A DNA stretch of 47,597 bases from assembly GCA_045106175.1 (NCBI GenBank), contig JBGCEF010000014.1, forward strand, positions 1 to 47,597. Reading direction: 5' to 3'. This document shows, one piece after another, positions 8,639 through 17,040 of the stretch. The notes under the pieces are model-generated. The model did not search any database. It saw only the letters and a list, made by a program, of their open reading frames with translations, and was not told the DNA's origin. A program made the translations under genes and the position numbers. The number at the start of each line of letters is the position of its first letter. Positions within the stretch are counted from its first letter, which is position 1. This stretch comes from TMED27 sp045106175 (GTDB taxonomy: Bacteria; Pseudomonadota; Alphaproteobacteria; Micavibrionales; Micavibrionaceae).

Positions 8639-9364
8639 GTGACCGGAGAATTATTAATTTACGCACTAGTAGCTGGCGGCCTTGTATTTTGGTTGCGTAG
8701 TCTGCTGGGCACGCGCCATGGCGAAGAACGTGATCGTTCCGATAATATTATTTCGCTGGATCGTGATAATCAGACATATGAAAATAATGACCTTAATCCA
8801 GTAGCACCGATTAGCGCAGAAGATCAGATTCAAAACCTCCAAAACGATGATAATAACGTTACATCAATCGAATCCAAAACCGCAGAAGAGGGTCTTCTTC
8901 TCATTGCCGATGCAGATAAAGATTTCGATGTAAAATTCTTTTCAGAAGCCGTCCAAGACGTATTTGCAATGGTCGTTGAAGGCTTTGCTGAAGGTGATCG
9001 TGAAATGCTTCAAGATCTTTTATCAGATAATGTCTATACGGCATTTGAAAGCGCAATGGACGCGCGTGAAAAAGCAGGCGAGACAATGCTAAGCGAAATT
9101 CAAGCCATTAAAAAAGCTGAGATTATAGAAGCCGATTTGAACGGCAAAACTGCTAATATTACTGTTCGTTTCCTTGCAAGTGAATTGACAGTAACAAAAG
9201 ATAAAGACGATGAAATTCTTAGCGGCCATCCCGACCGTGAAGTTGATATGCGCGATATTTGGACATTCTCTCGCGACTTAAAATCACGTGATCCACGCTG
9301 GTTTGTTGTTGAAACACGCGGTGATTTTGAAGGCGATAATGAAACAATCCCAAATTCAAATTGA
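8639..9364 (+). CDS. Tim44/TimA-like domain protein
   Basis: A 241-residue protein with one N-terminal transmembrane segment (LLIYALVAGGLVFWL, about 4-18), an acidic linker and a C-terminal Tim44-like domain from about 95 on (FFSEAVQDVFAMVVEGFAEGDREMLQDLL, ending IWTFSRDLKSRDPRWFVVETR). Mitochondrial Tim44 tethers the import motor. The role of the bacterial proteins is not well established, though they are widespread in alphaproteobacteria beside secB, fxsA and mltA as here. The start is GTG at 8639, preceded by AAGGAT. Together with mltA 31 bases downstream it probably forms a two-gene unit. Confidence 0.9.
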   Translation: MTGELLIYALVAGGLVFWLRSLLGTRHGEERDRSDNIISLDRDNQTYENNDLNPVAPISAEDQIQNLQNDDNNVTSIESKTAEEGLLLIADADKDFDVKFFSEAVQDVFAMVVEGFAEGDREMLQDLLSDNVYTAFESAMDAREKAGETMLSEIQAIKKAEIIEADLNGKTANITVRFLASELTVTKDKDDEILSGHPDREVDMRDIWTFSRDLKSRDPRWFVVETRGDFEGDNETIPNSN

Positions 9365-9395
9365 AGCAATTCAATAGAGCTGGATAATTCATACA

Positions 9396-10568
9396 ATGCG
9401 TGTTCATATATCGTTTATGACACGCATTTTTCTATCATATGTAATGATTTTATCTTTAGCCGCCTGCCAAAGCGCACCGTCTCAAGAAAAAAAGCCAGAA
9501 CTTTTACTAAAGCAAACTGAATTTTCAAAACTGCCAGGTTGGAGCCAAGATGATCTTGCAACATTTTCACCTGCATTTATCAAATCATGCACAAGGATCA
9601 TGAAAGGATCTTCGGACAAAAAATTTGGCCCTCTAAAAGCCGCTGGAACATTCGGAGATTGGAAAGAACCATGTGAAAAATTCCTGTCATTCATAAATCC
9701 AGACAACCAAACATTACACACATTTTTTGAAACATATTTTATACCATATGTCGTGAACGCCGATAAAAAGACACAAGGACTTTTCACTGGATATTACGAA
9801 GCCAGCTTAAAAGGATCGCGACAACAATCAGAACGCTATAACACGCCGCTCTATAAACGCGCCGATGATTTGGTCATGGTTCAGCTCGGTGAATTTCGTG
9901 ATGATCTTAAAGGGCGCCGCATCGCGGGCCGGGTTATTGATGGAAAATTAAAACCATACGAATCTCGCGAGCAGATTGTAAATGGCGATTGGCCACACAA
10001 CGACCAAGTTCTTGTTTGGGTAGATGACCCCGTTGATGCATTTTTTGTCCAAATTCAAGGCTCAGGCGTAGTAGAATTAGATGATGGAGCCACAATGCGC
10101 ATTGGCTATGCTGGCCAAAACGGCCACCCTTATTACGCAATCGGAAGAGAGTTGATCAAACGCGATCAGTTAACAAAAAAAGAAGTGTCACTTCAAACGA
10201 TTCGGACTTGGTTAGAATCAAACCCTGAGCAGGCTTATGAAATCATGAATACCAACCAATCATATGTCTTTTTCAGAGAATTAGAAAGTGATGGTCCATT
10301 AGGCGGTGAAGGCGTTGCGCTTACCCCTGGACGTTCGCTTGCGATTGATCGTTCTTTAATCTCATATGGCATACCAATTTGGACAGATATTGAATCCCCA
10401 ATCCCAGATTCACCGCCTATACAAAGGCTTATGGTGACTCAAGATACTGGCGGCGCTATTCGTGGCCCTGTGCGGGGTGATGTCTTTTGGGGTTACGGTG
10501 AGACAGCTGAAAAACTGGCAGGACCGATGAAATCAAAAGGGCGTTATTGGATATTGATCCCCAAATAA
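9396..10568 (+). CDS. mltA: Membrane-bound lytic murein transglycosylase A
   Basis: A 390-residue lipoprotein that cleaves peptidoglycan glycan strands to 1,6-anhydromuramyl products. The lipobox is LAAC with Cys24 after a hydrophobic segment, so the mature enzyme is membrane-anchored in the periplasm. The MltA domain is recognised by GLFTGYYEASLKGS (about 129) and VFFRELESDGPLGGEGVALTPGRSLA. The C-terminal 3D domain holds the catalytic Asp in TQDTGGAIRGPVRGDVFWG. ATG at 9396 and an internal ATG at 9417 both give a usable signal peptide; 9396 is preferred. Length is normal for the family. Confidence 0.95.
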   Translation: MRVHISFMTRIFLSYVMILSLAACQSAPSQEKKPELLLKQTEFSKLPGWSQDDLATFSPAFIKSCTRIMKGSSDKKFGPLKAAGTFGDWKEPCEKFLSFINPDNQTLHTFFETYFIPYVVNADKKTQGLFTGYYEASLKGSRQQSERYNTPLYKRADDLVMVQLGEFRDDLKGRRIAGRVIDGKLKPYESREQIVNGDWPHNDQVLVWVDDPVDAFFVQIQGSGVVELDDGATMRIGYAGQNGHPYYAIGRELIKRDQLTKKEVSLQTIRTWLESNPEQAYEIMNTNQSYVFFRELESDGPLGGEGVALTPGRSLAIDRSLISYGIPIWTDIESPIPDSPPIQRLMVTQDTGGAIRGPVRGDVFWGYGETAEKLAGPMKSKGRYWILIPK

Positions 10569-10660
10569 AAACCTATATTGCCGCGCTGCATCACATCATT
10601 TAATTGCACTTTAAATGCATTCACCCATAGTCAAATAAGACATCAAAAGGGGGATGTAAA

Positions 10661-10945
10661 ATGTCAGTAAGTGAGAAAGCCTTAGCCCATCTACAACAAC
10701 TACCACAATGGCGCCAAGCGGATTGGATAAGAGTTTCAAGCCCGACACAGCCGCACGATGACACAACTACCGTCATGGAAGCGCGCTATTTGGGAAACAG
10801 ATTTGATGAAGCATGCAGAATTGTAGGCCCCGCTGTAAAAGTAGAACTACTGGCCACGCAAGCGGAGGAAAAAAGAATGCTCCCGCGCTTAACGCCCGTT
10901 GCTTCTGCTTATGTCGTAACCGAGTCGGGGATATTTCTAGGTTAA
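10661..10945 (+). CDS. Small unknown protein
   Basis: A 94-residue hydrophilic protein that I do not recognise. A strong ribosome binding site (AAGGGGGA, seven bases before the ATG) supports the start. It has no signal peptide or membrane helix. Mixed helical and strand propensities suggest a small folded domain, with a Trp/Arg-rich segment (PQWRQADWIRVSS) near residue 15. It sits where a Smr-domain gene often follows mltA in alphaproteobacteria, but it is too short and lacks the Smr motifs. Its stop is five bases from the convergent aldo/keto reductase stop. Confidence 0.6.
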   Translation: MSVSEKALAHLQQLPQWRQADWIRVSSPTQPHDDTTTVMEARYLGNRFDEACRIVGPAVKVELLATQAEEKRMLPRLTPVASAYVVTESGIFLG

Positions 10946-10950
10946 AACGC

Positions 10951-11994
10951 TTAATAAGGAATCGGATAATCCTTATAAACCTGTTCAATATCATCAAGCA
11001 CATCTTGCGAGAGCGTAAGATCAATAGAATCAATGTTGCTTTTTAACTGCTCCATATTTGTCGCTCCGATAATATTTGTCGTCACAAAGGGCTGCATATT
11101 CACAAACGCGAGCGCCATCTGACAAACATCTAAACCATGCTTAGCGGCTACATCAATATATGCTTGAACTGCTGCATGGGCCTGTTTTGTATCACGCTGA
11201 ATACCTCGTGTTTCTAATGTCCAACGTGTCCCTTCGGGCCGCGCTCCATTCGCGTATTTCCCGCTAATCATTCCTGTCGCAAGCGGTGACCACGCTAATA
11301 ATCCGCAATCTTCCGCAAGTGCAATTTCTTGCAAATCATTTTCAAACAAACGACAAAGAAGAGAATATTCGTTCTGAATGGATTGCATACGGGGTAAATT
11401 ATGTTTTTCCGCAAGGTGGAGATATTTCATTGTTCCCCATGCCGTGTCATCAGAAAGCCCTACGTGACGAATTTTCCCTGCCTTGATCTGCTCATCAAGA
11501 GTTTCTAAAACCTCGATAAAATTTGCTTCCTCGCGCGCGGGATCGATGTTGGGGTTAAAGTCCCAGTGTCGTCCAAAATGATACGTACTTCTATTGGGCC
11601 AATGCAATTGATAAAGATCGATATAATCTGTCTGTAGCCTTTTGAGAGAACTCTCAATGGCATCTAAAATATTGCCGCGATCTATTTGTGCATTCCCATC
11701 ACGTATCCATGGAAAACCTGACCCAACAACTTTACTGGCTAAAATCACATCTTTACGTTTTTCAGGATTTTTGGCGAACCATGTACCAATAATCTCTTCT
11801 GTCTTTCCGTATGTATCGGGCGTTGGTGGAACCGCATACATCTCAGCCGTATCCCAGAAATTAACGCCACGACTAAGGGCATAATCCATCTGTTCATGGC
11901 CTTCTGCTTCATTATTTTGGCGTCCCCATGTCATGGTACCCAAACATATAAGGCTAACATCAAGGCCAGTACGACCAAGTTTACGATATTCCAT
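10951..11994 (-). CDS. Aldo/keto reductase (Tas-like)
   Basis: A 347-residue NADPH-dependent oxidoreductase with a TIM-barrel fold. Motifs in order: RKLGRTGLDVSLICLGTMTWG at the N-terminus, NFWDTAEMYAVPP with catalytic Asp and Tyr, VILASKVVG with the catalytic Lys, and YIDLYQLHWPNR with the His. The C-terminal NIIGATNMEQLKSNI would bind the cofactor. The insertion after DTAEMYAVPP and overall length resemble E. coli Tas. Two starts are possible: ATG at 12000 abuts GGAG with no spacing, whereas the ATG at 11994 has GGAG six bases upstream, so 11994 is chosen. It is the last gene downstream of the secretion block, separated by 18 bases, but no functional link is evident. Confidence 0.92.
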   Translation of the reverse strand: MEYRKLGRTGLDVSLICLGTMTWGRQNNEAEGHEQMDYALSRGVNFWDTAEMYAVPPTPDTYGKTEEIIGTWFAKNPEKRKDVILASKVVGSGFPWIRDGNAQIDRGNILDAIESSLKRLQTDYIDLYQLHWPNRSTYHFGRHWDFNPNIDPAREEANFIEVLETLDEQIKAGKIRHVGLSDDTAWGTMKYLHLAEKHNLPRMQSIQNEYSLLCRLFENDLQEIALAEDCGLLAWSPLATGMISGKYANGARPEGTRWTLETRGIQRDTKQAHAAVQAYIDVAAKHGLDVCQMALAFVNMQPFVTTNIIGATNMEQLKSNIDSIDLTLSQDVLDDIEQVYKDYPIPY

Positions 11995-12012
11995 CCTCAT
12001 CTCCGTGTATTT

Positions 12013-12681
12013 TTAAAAGATTGGTTTTCTAAATAGATAAGTCTGAATATCGATATTGCCAAGAGCATCTCTTAGTTTAACAGGATGCGCAAGGTCGGGC
12101 GGATATGCGACAATCGTAGTAAGACTTTTGTTGAAACGCGCCACTTTCGCGGGATCAATTTCACGGCGATCAACACGGACTTTTTCAATAAAATAGCCAA
12201 GCTCAGGATCTTGACCATGATAACATTCAATATTTTCCAATCGTTCTTGGCCAAAAGAATCGGTCTGCATATACCAAATACGAACAAAATCACGCTTTTC
12301 TTCAATCTCACTCAAACGTAAACGATCAGGATATTGAACATTAAGCTCTAAGAAAACACGGCAAAATCCATAATCAAGCCCAGCATAATAAGGTGTATTG
12401 AACCAATAAATAAAATAGCCAATAACGATTACAAAAGGAGAAGCAATAATAAGTCTCTTACGTTGCCTCTTTTTGAGAAGATTAGCAGCCTGAAGCTTAC
12501 TTTTTTTGACGATTTCTTCAATTTCGTCTGGCTCTTTACTCTTTTTTTTGGGCTTTTGAACAACTGGCTCTGCTGCTTCTATATCAAGCTGCTCGGAGTC
12601 GAGTTGCTTCATCAACGCGGGATCTTTTTTCCGGTTTAGTATTTTCTGCGCAATCGATAATTTTTTCTTACTATCAGCCAT
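12013..12681 (-). CDS. Unknown bitopic membrane protein downstream of dotO
   Basis: A 222-residue protein with a long, highly charged cytoplasmic N-terminus (Lys-rich, about 1-80), one transmembrane helix (LIIASPFVIVIGYFIYWF, about 77-94) and a C-terminal domain of about 125 residues predicted to face the periplasm. That domain has two cysteines (GFCRVF and IECYHG) that could pair. I do not recognise the family. It lies nine bases after dotO and has the topology of Dot/Icm inner-membrane subunits such as DotI/DotJ, but motif similarity to those is not apparent. Its position suggests it is part of the secretion machine; this is inference. Confidence 0.7.
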   Translation of the reverse strand: MADSKKKLSIAQKILNRKKDPALMKQLDSEQLDIEAAEPVVQKPKKKSKEPDEIEEIVKKSKLQAANLLKKRQRKRLIIASPFVIVIGYFIYWFNTPYYAGLDYGFCRVFLELNVQYPDRLRLSEIEEKRDFVRIWYMQTDSFGQERLENIECYHGQDPELGYFIEKVRVDRREIDPAKVARFNKSLTTIVAYPPDLAHPVKLRDALGNIDIQTYLFRKPIF

Positions 12682-12690
12682 CCAAAAACC

Positions 12691-15600
12691 TTAACTCACT
12701 GCTTTGACGCGGCCTGCTGTTTCTTCTTTTTGTGCGATACGGCTGGCCTCTACCATCTCTTCAACAATTTCGTTAATGATATAGCTAATCATGGCGGCAC
12801 GAGCTTGCCCGTCATCACTTCGTGCAAGAACACGACGACGAATTTCACTACGCGCACTTCCACCTGGAAACATTGCTGCTAACATTTGTCGTGCACGACT
12901 AGCGCCTAATTTGCCGTATAATCTATTACGAATAGCCACATCTTCAGACGACGTCGATAATGCCCAGAGCTCAATAGGCCCAAGTGTATTATAAAGATGC
13001 TGTTCATAACGCCCATCCGTCGTTCCTAAAACAAACAAACATGGCGCCCCGGTTGATTTGGGTCCCGTTAGTTTGTGACGAATAACATTGCGAGCTGTAT
13101 TGGAAAGGCCAAAACGGTTTTGAACATCATCAACAGCCTTATCAGAAATTGCCGTACCTAAAATCCAGACACCTGTTGCCAAATCAACCATATCATCATC
13201 AAAATCATCCAAAAGCTGAGATGTTAAAACGATTTGAACACCGCGCTTACGACCTTCACGCACATCACGAATAACCTGTGATCGCACGGAGTAAGATTTA
13301 CTCGTTCTATGAAATTCGTCATAACAAAGGCGCTTCGGTGACTCGCTAATCTCTTGAAGGCGAAGCTCGTGATATTGTTGGTATTTCTCTGGTACATGAT
13401 CAACCGCTTCTTTACTCATCCACCAACTACGCACAAGCGCGTGGCGCGCAAGCATGTACATGATACTTGTCTGTCGATCTGCGGTTTCATCCCCTTGGGG
13501 CGCAACATCCATAAGATCAAGCGAACAAATACGTGCATCGGCAATATCAAATTGTGTAACAGACGATAGAATCGGAAATTCACGAATGGCTGATGTTACC
13601 ATTCGTTCAAACGCGCCAATCACTGTTTCAGCACTAAACCCAACGGATGTCTCTTCCAAAAGAGAACGAATTTGCGGACGACGTGACGCAGTAATGGAAT
13701 CGCTAAGCGTTGGAACGGCGTGACGTTGCGCAAGGTTAGCAACATGATATTGCTCTAATTCAAACATTTTATCGACAACATCCCACCAATAAGGATCTGT
13801 CGGTAAATGCACATTATATTTTTGCAATGCCTCGTCAACATCTGCTTCCAAACGTGGCAAATAAGGGCGAGGTTCTGCATTGGCCGCTTTATCATCACGC
13901 CAACGATACATCTCATCAATAACAAGACCACAGAGCTGCTGCATCCCATCATAAGGCTTTTCGTAACCTGGCGGTGTACAAAGTAACGTAAGCAATTCAA
14001 CAAGATAACTACGCTCATCTGGCAAAGGTTTACGACAACCAACCTGCGTATCAAATGGATTAATCGCATATTGATGCGACATTTGAAGGCGATAATAAGC
14101 CGCTTCATGTTGCCTGTTTAATGGCAATGCTTCACGAACAAGTGAAATAAGTCCCGATGAAGACGGCCCAATATCAATAACTGCGATAAAAGGTAGCTTA
14201 CTCAAACCTGGGCCAAAACATGTACCCAAATTAAGCGTATTAAGCAAAACAGATTTACCCGCACCTGGCTGTGCAAAGATTAAATCAAACCATGTTGTTG
14301 TTAAATTTGTTCCTGTTTGATACGGCCAAGCTTTACCATCTGGCGTTCTTAAAATAATAGACCCTTGATCAAATGGGCTTGATGGTCGTTGCCATGGCAA
14401 AAGGCGCATCATTTCGATGAGTGGCGCAATTCCGGTCGTTGCCGTTCCCGCGCAATGAATACCCATCGCTGATGACATCACACAATCAAGCGGATCACCG
14501 GAAAATTCACTAACCTGAGAGTAACCCCAACTTTCAATGGATTGTAAAAGAATGGAAAGACGATCAAGAATAACGTCTTTTTCGCTAACTTCACACCATG
14601 TTGCAAAAGAAATACGCATCCTAACAACAGGCTCTTTACGCGCAACGGATTGCAAGCCTTCTAATGAGTATTTAATCTGCTTATTAGCGGCATTCGTGGG
14701 CCCCATAATGGTCGCAATAAAGGTTCTAAACGATGTCGCATAAATGCCGCCACCCTCAACAAGAAAGGAAATACGAAATGGAACATCAGCCTCAACAAGA
14801 CGGTTTAGTAAAACAGGGAAACCAGTGGCATCCATAGGACCAAGGGTCATATCCCCTCCGGCCCATAATAAATTACCAATGCGAACAATCGACTTACCAA
14901 GAACCTTTGCGTCTGCTGCTGTAATTTGGTTGGGAAGGCTTGGCCACAATAAATCAGACACATCAACGCGATCTGTTGGCATCCTTGGCGGGATAGTATC
15001 TCCAGGTAAGCACGGCTTCCAATCGTCGTTTGCACGATCAGGGAATAAATTATTACGGACATGTCTTATCGCGGTGTGAACATCTAACAGATTTCCTTGA
15101 ATCGCAAGCTCGCTTAAAGCCGACATAATAGCGGCCACATAACTTTTGTGACGTGTGCGAAGTGGCTCGATAGTTGCGTATGGATATTGCGCATTCGGAG
15201 CTGTTACCCATTTTTTTGCTTTTTCTTGAACGTCTTTTTTATTCTGATTCAACTCACTTTGTGTAAGTGCGCTGGGGCGTGTCCATAAAACAAAATAACA
15301 AGACTCATGCGTAAGAAAGCGCTCAAGGTGCTTGATCCGCTCCTCAAAAACATCATCGACATCAACCACTGAATTTTGGGCTGTTTTGCGAGACGGCTGG
15401 ATAAGTGTCTCTAACTCTTTTCGAATGCGCGATGGATCACGCGAAAAGAAGACCTGTATAGCATGCCCTTGACGGTCAAACTTTGAGCCCATTTTAATCG
15501 TCGCTGAATCAACAATATGTTGATATTCTTCGTCACCGATAATTTGACGACTTCCCTCAATTTTAACATAAGAGACTAATGATCCATCGGCGGCAACGAT

Positions 15601-15699
15601 CGTTGTATCATTGTCGGATGTTTCCAACTGTATGAAAGAAGAAACCGATTGGCGAAAAGCTTTTTGGAAGGGCTGTAAAATTTTTGAAAACGTGTTCAT
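12691..15699 (-). CDS. dotO: Type IVB secretion ATPase IcmB/DotO (VirB4-like)
   Basis: A 1002-residue ATPase, matching the roughly 1000-residue length of Legionella DotO, which powers the Dot/Icm machine from the cytoplasmic face of the inner membrane. Walker A is AQPGAGKS (476-483) and Walker B is RLCYDEFHR (790-798) with the DE pair. The N-terminal half (1-450) is the VirB4-type domain with characteristic REP-like strands, and VLTSQLLDDFD (about 830) follows in the ATPase core. There are no membrane helices. It is the icmB of the collinear icm cluster. A hairpin terminator lies between it and the upstream icmD-like gene, so it probably has its own promoter in the short gap or depends on read-through. 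Confidence 0.95.
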   Translation of the reverse strand: MNTFSKILQPFQKAFRQSVSSFIQLETSDNDTTIVAADGSLVSYVKIEGSRQIIGDEEYQHIVDSATIKMGSKFDRQGHAIQVFFSRDPSRIRKELETLIQPSRKTAQNSVVDVDDVFEERIKHLERFLTHESCYFVLWTRPSALTQSELNQNKKDVQEKAKKWVTAPNAQYPYATIEPLRTRHKSYVAAIMSALSELAIQGNLLDVHTAIRHVRNNLFPDRANDDWKPCLPGDTIPPRMPTDRVDVSDLLWPSLPNQITAADAKVLGKSIVRIGNLLWAGGDMTLGPMDATGFPVLLNRLVEADVPFRISFLVEGGGIYATSFRTFIATIMGPTNAANKQIKYSLEGLQSVARKEPVVRMRISFATWCEVSEKDVILDRLSILLQSIESWGYSQVSEFSGDPLDCVMSSAMGIHCAGTATTGIAPLIEMMRLLPWQRPSSPFDQGSIILRTPDGKAWPYQTGTNLTTTWFDLIFAQPGAGKSVLLNTLNLGTCFGPGLSKLPFIAVIDIGPSSSGLISLVREALPLNRQHEAAYYRLQMSHQYAINPFDTQVGCRKPLPDERSYLVELLTLLCTPPGYEKPYDGMQQLCGLVIDEMYRWRDDKAANAEPRPYLPRLEADVDEALQKYNVHLPTDPYWWDVVDKMFELEQYHVANLAQRHAVPTLSDSITASRRPQIRSLLEETSVGFSAETVIGAFERMVTSAIREFPILSSVTQFDIADARICSLDLMDVAPQGDETADRQTSIMYMLARHALVRSWWMSKEAVDHVPEKYQQYHELRLQEISESPKRLCYDEFHRTSKSYSVRSQVIRDVREGRKRGVQIVLTSQLLDDFDDDMVDLATGVWILGTAISDKAVDDVQNRFGLSNTARNVIRHKLTGPKSTGAPCLFVLGTTDGRYEQHLYNTLGPIELWALSTSSEDVAIRNRLYGKLGASRARQMLAAMFPGGSARSEIRRRVLARSDDGQARAAMISYIINEIVEEMVEASRIAQKEETAGRVKAVS

Positions 15700-15773
15700 A
15701 TATTAAATATTAACAATTCTTTTGACTTATTAATATAGGCAATAACACTTTCATTGTAAGATTTTTTCGTAAT

Positions 15774-15802
15774 AAAAAAACAGAGCCAATTTGGCTCTGT
15801 TT
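15774..15802 (-). terminator. Intrinsic terminator between the icmD-like gene and dotO
   Basis: Reading on the minus strand, ACAGAGCC, a short AAATT loop, GGCTCTGT and a run of seven T residues form a compact stem with a U-tract. It begins about 28 bases after the icmD-like stop and 75 bases before the dotO start. The A-run on one side and TTT on the other make it mainly active in the minus direction. Confidence 0.85.
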
Positions 15803-15830
15803 AAAATTGCGTAATTTAAGAGTGTGTGTA

Positions 15831-16208
15831 TTACACGCCCAATTTAACTTTCTTAAGAACAGCAACGTCAGTTGTGTTACCGGTACCGATTGTTGTAAAC
15901 ATCGCATCGTAGATAATTGGAAGTGCGAACAAACCACCACCAGCAGCAAGGCGAACAGCGCCGTCTTTTAATGGTGTCTGTGTTGGATTTTCAACATGAT
16001 CTTTGATCTTCATAATACCAAGAACACCAATCAATGTTCCGAAAAGATAAGCTAGACCTGAAATCAAACCAGGTAAGCTGGCGATAGATGTTGCAATGTT
16101 AGTGGCAATGTCACTAAAGCTTTTACCTGCAGCATGTGCATCTGAGCTACTTGCGATCATTCCAACTGTTAAAGCAGCGCCTGCTGCGTAATAATGTTTC
16201 TTAAACAT
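15831..16208 (-). CDS. Small IcmD/DotP-type membrane protein
   Basis: A 125-residue protein with a signal peptide (cleavage likely after DAHA, residue 26) and two hydrophobic segments. These are LPGLISGLAYLFGTLIGVLG (45-64) and the GGGLFALPIIYDAMFTT region (90-106), joined by the polar link KIKDHVENPTQTPL. The size, topology and Gly-rich helices fit IcmD/DotP of Legionella, a small inner-membrane component of the Dot/Icm apparatus. The same unit occurs five times in the protein encoded at 17041-18708. It follows icmJ here instead of preceding it, and a terminator directly downstream makes it the last gene of that transcript. A role as an abundant small subunit is speculation. Confidence 0.8.
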   Translation of the reverse strand: MFKKHYYAAGAALTVGMIASSSDAHAAGKSFSDIATNIATSIASLPGLISGLAYLFGTLIGVLGIMKIKDHVENPTQTPLKDGAVRLAAGGGLFALPIIYDAMFTTIGTGNTTDVAVLKKVKLGV

Positions 16209-16288
16209 GTGTGTGTCTCCTTAAAATACTTTCACTAAACATAACTGATAATATTAGAGTATCACATCAAAGCTTAAAAATCAGTAAA

Positions 16289-16310
16289 TTTCTGCCTTAT
16301 TTCTGCCTTA
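16289..16310. repeat. Tandem 11-bp direct repeat upstream of the icmD-like gene
   Basis: TTTCTGCCTTA occurs twice in immediate succession, about 80 bases before the start of the icmD-like gene and ten bases after the icmJ stop. The 11-base period is one helical turn, which would suit adjacent protein-binding sites, but a chance slippage duplication is equally possible. Confidence 0.6.
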
Positions 16311-16318
16311 TTCATAGT

Positions 16319-16999
16319 TTAAGCAGTTTTTGCTAATAATTCCTGATACTTAGCAACCCACGTCGGCGGTGCTTTTCCACCAAAAGGACCATCTTTTGAG
16401 CGCCAATACGCTAATATTTGTGGAAATTGGTTAAATTCCAGCTCGGCTTCTTTGATAATACGACGATCTAATGGGAATAAACGAATGCCTTCTAATTTTG
16501 TCATACGCTCTTTGTAAGACTTAGGGCCCAGATAATCCCGCAATACAGTTGAAAGGATATAAGGATCATCCGTACTGATTCTTTTTTTCGCTTCTTCTCT
16601 GCGTGACATAATAATATCTAAATTTTTACGCGCGGCTTCTGCGACAGGCCCTTGTGAAATTCTCGCAACATAAATGGACCGTGCAATGTGATGTAGCTCT
16701 TTTTGTTGAATCTCAGGCAGCCAGATAAGAACGCCTGACTTCATTTCACTTACTTTTTCTAGCTGGAAGCATTGATGACAAAAAATACAAGTTGTAACCA
16801 TGTTTTTTTCTCTATGATCACCGTCATCTTGATTGAGAAAAAAGATCTCCTGATATTTTTTGGCTTTAAAACCACAGTAATTACAGGTGTAATTATCACG
16901 TTCTATAATTTTTTGCTTAAGATCGTTGGGAAGTTTACCTGCGCCTTTGCTTTTTGTAGGCGGGCGAAAAATGCCAAGACTCAATTCACCTGTTTTCAC
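16319..16999 (-). CDS. dotN: IcmJ/DotN, zinc-binding subunit of the type IV coupling complex
   Basis: A 226-residue HNH-like zinc-binding protein. The signature is RDNYTCNYCGFKAKKYQ (35-51) with Cys39 and Cys42, then MVTTCIFCHQCFQLEKV (67-83) with Cys71, Cys74 and Cys77, followed by GVLIWLPEIQQKEL. As I recall it, the Legionella IcmJ sequence has the same order (CQFCG, then CxxCxxC, then a LIYLPEL segment), and its length of about 208 residues is close. In Legionella DotN acts with DotL and DotM in the coupling complex rather than as a nuclease. DotL and DotM are not in this window, so its partners must be encoded elsewhere. It lies 41 bases after the repeat-protein gene, in the icmJ position of the cluster. 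Confidence 0.88.
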   Translation of the reverse strand: MKTGELSLGIFRPPTKSKGAGKLPNDLKQKIIERDNYTCNYCGFKAKKYQEIFFLNQDDGDHREKNMVTTCIFCHQCFQLEKVSEMKSGVLIWLPEIQQKELHHIARSIYVARISQGPVAEAARKNLDIIMSRREEAKKRISTDDPYILSTVLRDYLGPKSYKERMTKLEGIRLFPLDRRIIKEAELEFNQFPQILAYWRSKDGPFGGKAPPTWVAKYQELLAKTA

Positions 17000-17040
17000 A
17001 TTATAAACCTTGTATGATTTTTAAAAGAAATAGAAATCTA

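Noticed and set aside
16319..16999. Calling the HNH-like protein a homing or restriction endonuclease
   Set aside because: The cysteine spacing, LIWLPE segment and location in the icm cluster match IcmJ/DotN much better.
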